Below, piece by piece: positions 63,221 to 64,000 of a stretch of 64,000 nt of DNA. Each line of letters begins with the position of its first letter. Positions within the stretch are counted from its first letter, which is position 1. The notes beneath the pieces were generated by a model, which did not search any database, was not told the DNA's origin, and saw only the letters and a program-made list of their open reading frames with translations. The stretch spans positions 62,001-126,000 of the forward strand of contig NZ_CABJDN010000011.1 of the NCBI RefSeq assembly GCF_902364365.1, given 5' to 3'. The stretch comes from Bacteroides intestinalis (GTDB taxonomy: Bacteria > Bacteroidota > Bacteroidia > Bacteroidales > Bacteroidaceae). A program made the translations under genes and the position numbers.

Positions 63221-64000
63221 AGTTTTTCGTTTTTTATCGGTATATACAAAACAAATTCACTAAACTCTTTTTCAACACTGTTCACAGTCACACTACCCTC
63301 ATGGGCATCCATCACTTGATAAACATAGTTCAACCCCAGCCCAAAACCGGCAACTTTGCCAAGCCTGGAACGCTTGAAAGCCGAGGCACGCTCAAACTTC
63401 TCAAAGATATGTTTCCTGTCTTTCTCCGAAATACCGATACCGTTATCATGCACTTTGATAAGGGTATGCGTAGCATTGCTGAGCGAACTTATATCTATCT
63501 CAACCGATTCTTTAGAGTACTTGATAGCATTATCTATCAGGTTACTGATAGCCTCTTTCAAATATTCTTCATCAGCGCAAACTTCCTTCGCCTGAAGATT
63601 CGTAGTGAAATGCAGTGGCTTGGTACACTTAGTGGAGAACTTCTCTATCAAATCGTCTATCATAGGCTCCAGCGGAAATACCGTTCTTGACATTTCCAAC
63701 TTATGGTTCTCTAATTTAGAAAGCGTAAGTACCTTATTTGTCAAATTTAGCAAATGTCCGGTCTCGTCCTCTATAATACAAAAATATCGCTCTTTCAGTT
63801 GCATACTCTCCATTTTGCCACTATGCAGGAAACTCGTACAAGCCAGAATGGAACTGAGAGGAGTTTTCATATCATGTATCATGGCATAAGAGAAATCTTC
63901 ACGTACTTTGGCTATCTTATCCTGACGGATGATAATCTTAATCTGGTAGATGATACAGGTGATTACCATTATCATCATGATGGCGGTAGCTATCATTAAG
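63217..64000 (-). CDS. Sensor histidine kinase (N-terminal part outside window)
   Basis: The frame stays open to the window edge, so the start and most of the sensor are missing. Visible are the last membrane helix, then REDFSYAMIHDMKTPLSSI with the phosphoacceptor His, the N box SNLIDNAIKYSKE, and G boxes DNGIGIS and GFGLGLNY. It is closely like the orphan kinase at 19603-20808 over this whole part, including CADEEYLKEA. It feeds the response regulator whose ATG overlaps its stop. Confidence 0.92.
   Translation of the reverse strand, partial: LMIATAIMMIMVITCIIYQIKIIIRQDKIAKVREDFSYAMIHDMKTPLSSILACTSFLHSGKMESMQLKERYFCIIEDETGHLLNLTNKVLTLSKLENHKLEMSRTVFPLEPMIDDLIEKFSTKCTKPLHFTTNLQAKEVCADEEYLKEAISNLIDNAIKYSKESVEIDISSLSNATHTLIKVHDNGIGISEKDRKHIFEKFERASAFKRSRLGKVAGFGLGLNYVYQVMDAHEGSVTVNSVEKEFSEFVLYIPIKNEKL

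Noticed and set aside
62522..64000. Two-component pair as the regulator of the utilization locus
   Set aside because: It is convergent to the locus, is not a hybrid kinase, and the kinase type is not tied to glycan sensing; the AraC protein is the better candidate.

Overview
The window reads as chromosomal DNA of a gut Bacteroides (Bacteroidales). The supporting evidence is: (i) promoters that fit the Bacteroides pattern, a TAnnTTTG -7 box with a TTG or TTTG -33 box about 19-21 bases upstream, found at about 20 genes; (ii) a SusC/SusD outer-membrane pair and a DUF5107-TPR protein; (iii) lipoproteins with acidic residues right after the lipobox cysteine; (iv) a one-piece SecDF, a KorAB pair and ATP-dependent PckA; (v) few Shine-Dalgarno-like sites. 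No phage, insertion sequence, CRISPR array or rRNA was seen. One tRNA (Arg, CCT) is present. The species cannot be fixed from the sequence alone.

Layout. 1-8 kb: the end of topA, argS, an HU-type protein, then an apparent operon of two overlapping rhomboid proteases, a membrane-anchored endonuclease/exonuclease/phosphatase-fold protein and a lipoprotein M3 peptidase. 8-16 kb: secDF, tRNA-Arg, korA-korB, a 22-bp tandem array and a surface-type lipoprotein. 16-21 kb: putA behind a long leader, an orphan histidine kinase, and a DUF3267 membrane protein that has lost its protease motif. 21-27 kb: a large four-repeat secreted protein divergent from a TPR/HTH membrane regulator. 27-34 kb: housekeeping and metabolic genes (upp, pckA, a short MutS-like ATPase, a nitroreductase lipoprotein, typA, rpsO). 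34-38 kb: a decayed outer-membrane barrel gene next to an intact relative, separated by a second 22-bp array. 38-46 kb: an XRE-cupin regulator with an acyl-CoA ligase, a PAS histidine kinase, ahcY and a YfhO-like membrane protein; two large inverted-repeat elements sit between genes here. 46-62 kb: a polysaccharide utilization locus (AraC regulator, sugar porter, DUF5107-TPR, surface glycan-binding lipoprotein, SusC, SusD, GH30, GH2). 62-64 kb: an OmpR-type response regulator and the end of its kinase.

How the parts work together. In the utilization locus the GH30 lipoprotein would cut a beta-linked glycan, the surface lipoprotein and SusD would capture the pieces, SusC would import them, GH2 would trim them, and the sugar porter would carry the sugar into the cytoplasm; the AraC protein is the likely sensor. 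The sugar itself is not determined. The least expected structures are non-coding: a leader ORF plus stem that could gate putA translation, two 22-bp tandem arrays whose units share a GTAA...TTAC/TCAC dyad, and two inverted repeats with arms of 23 and 33 bp built from short repeated words.
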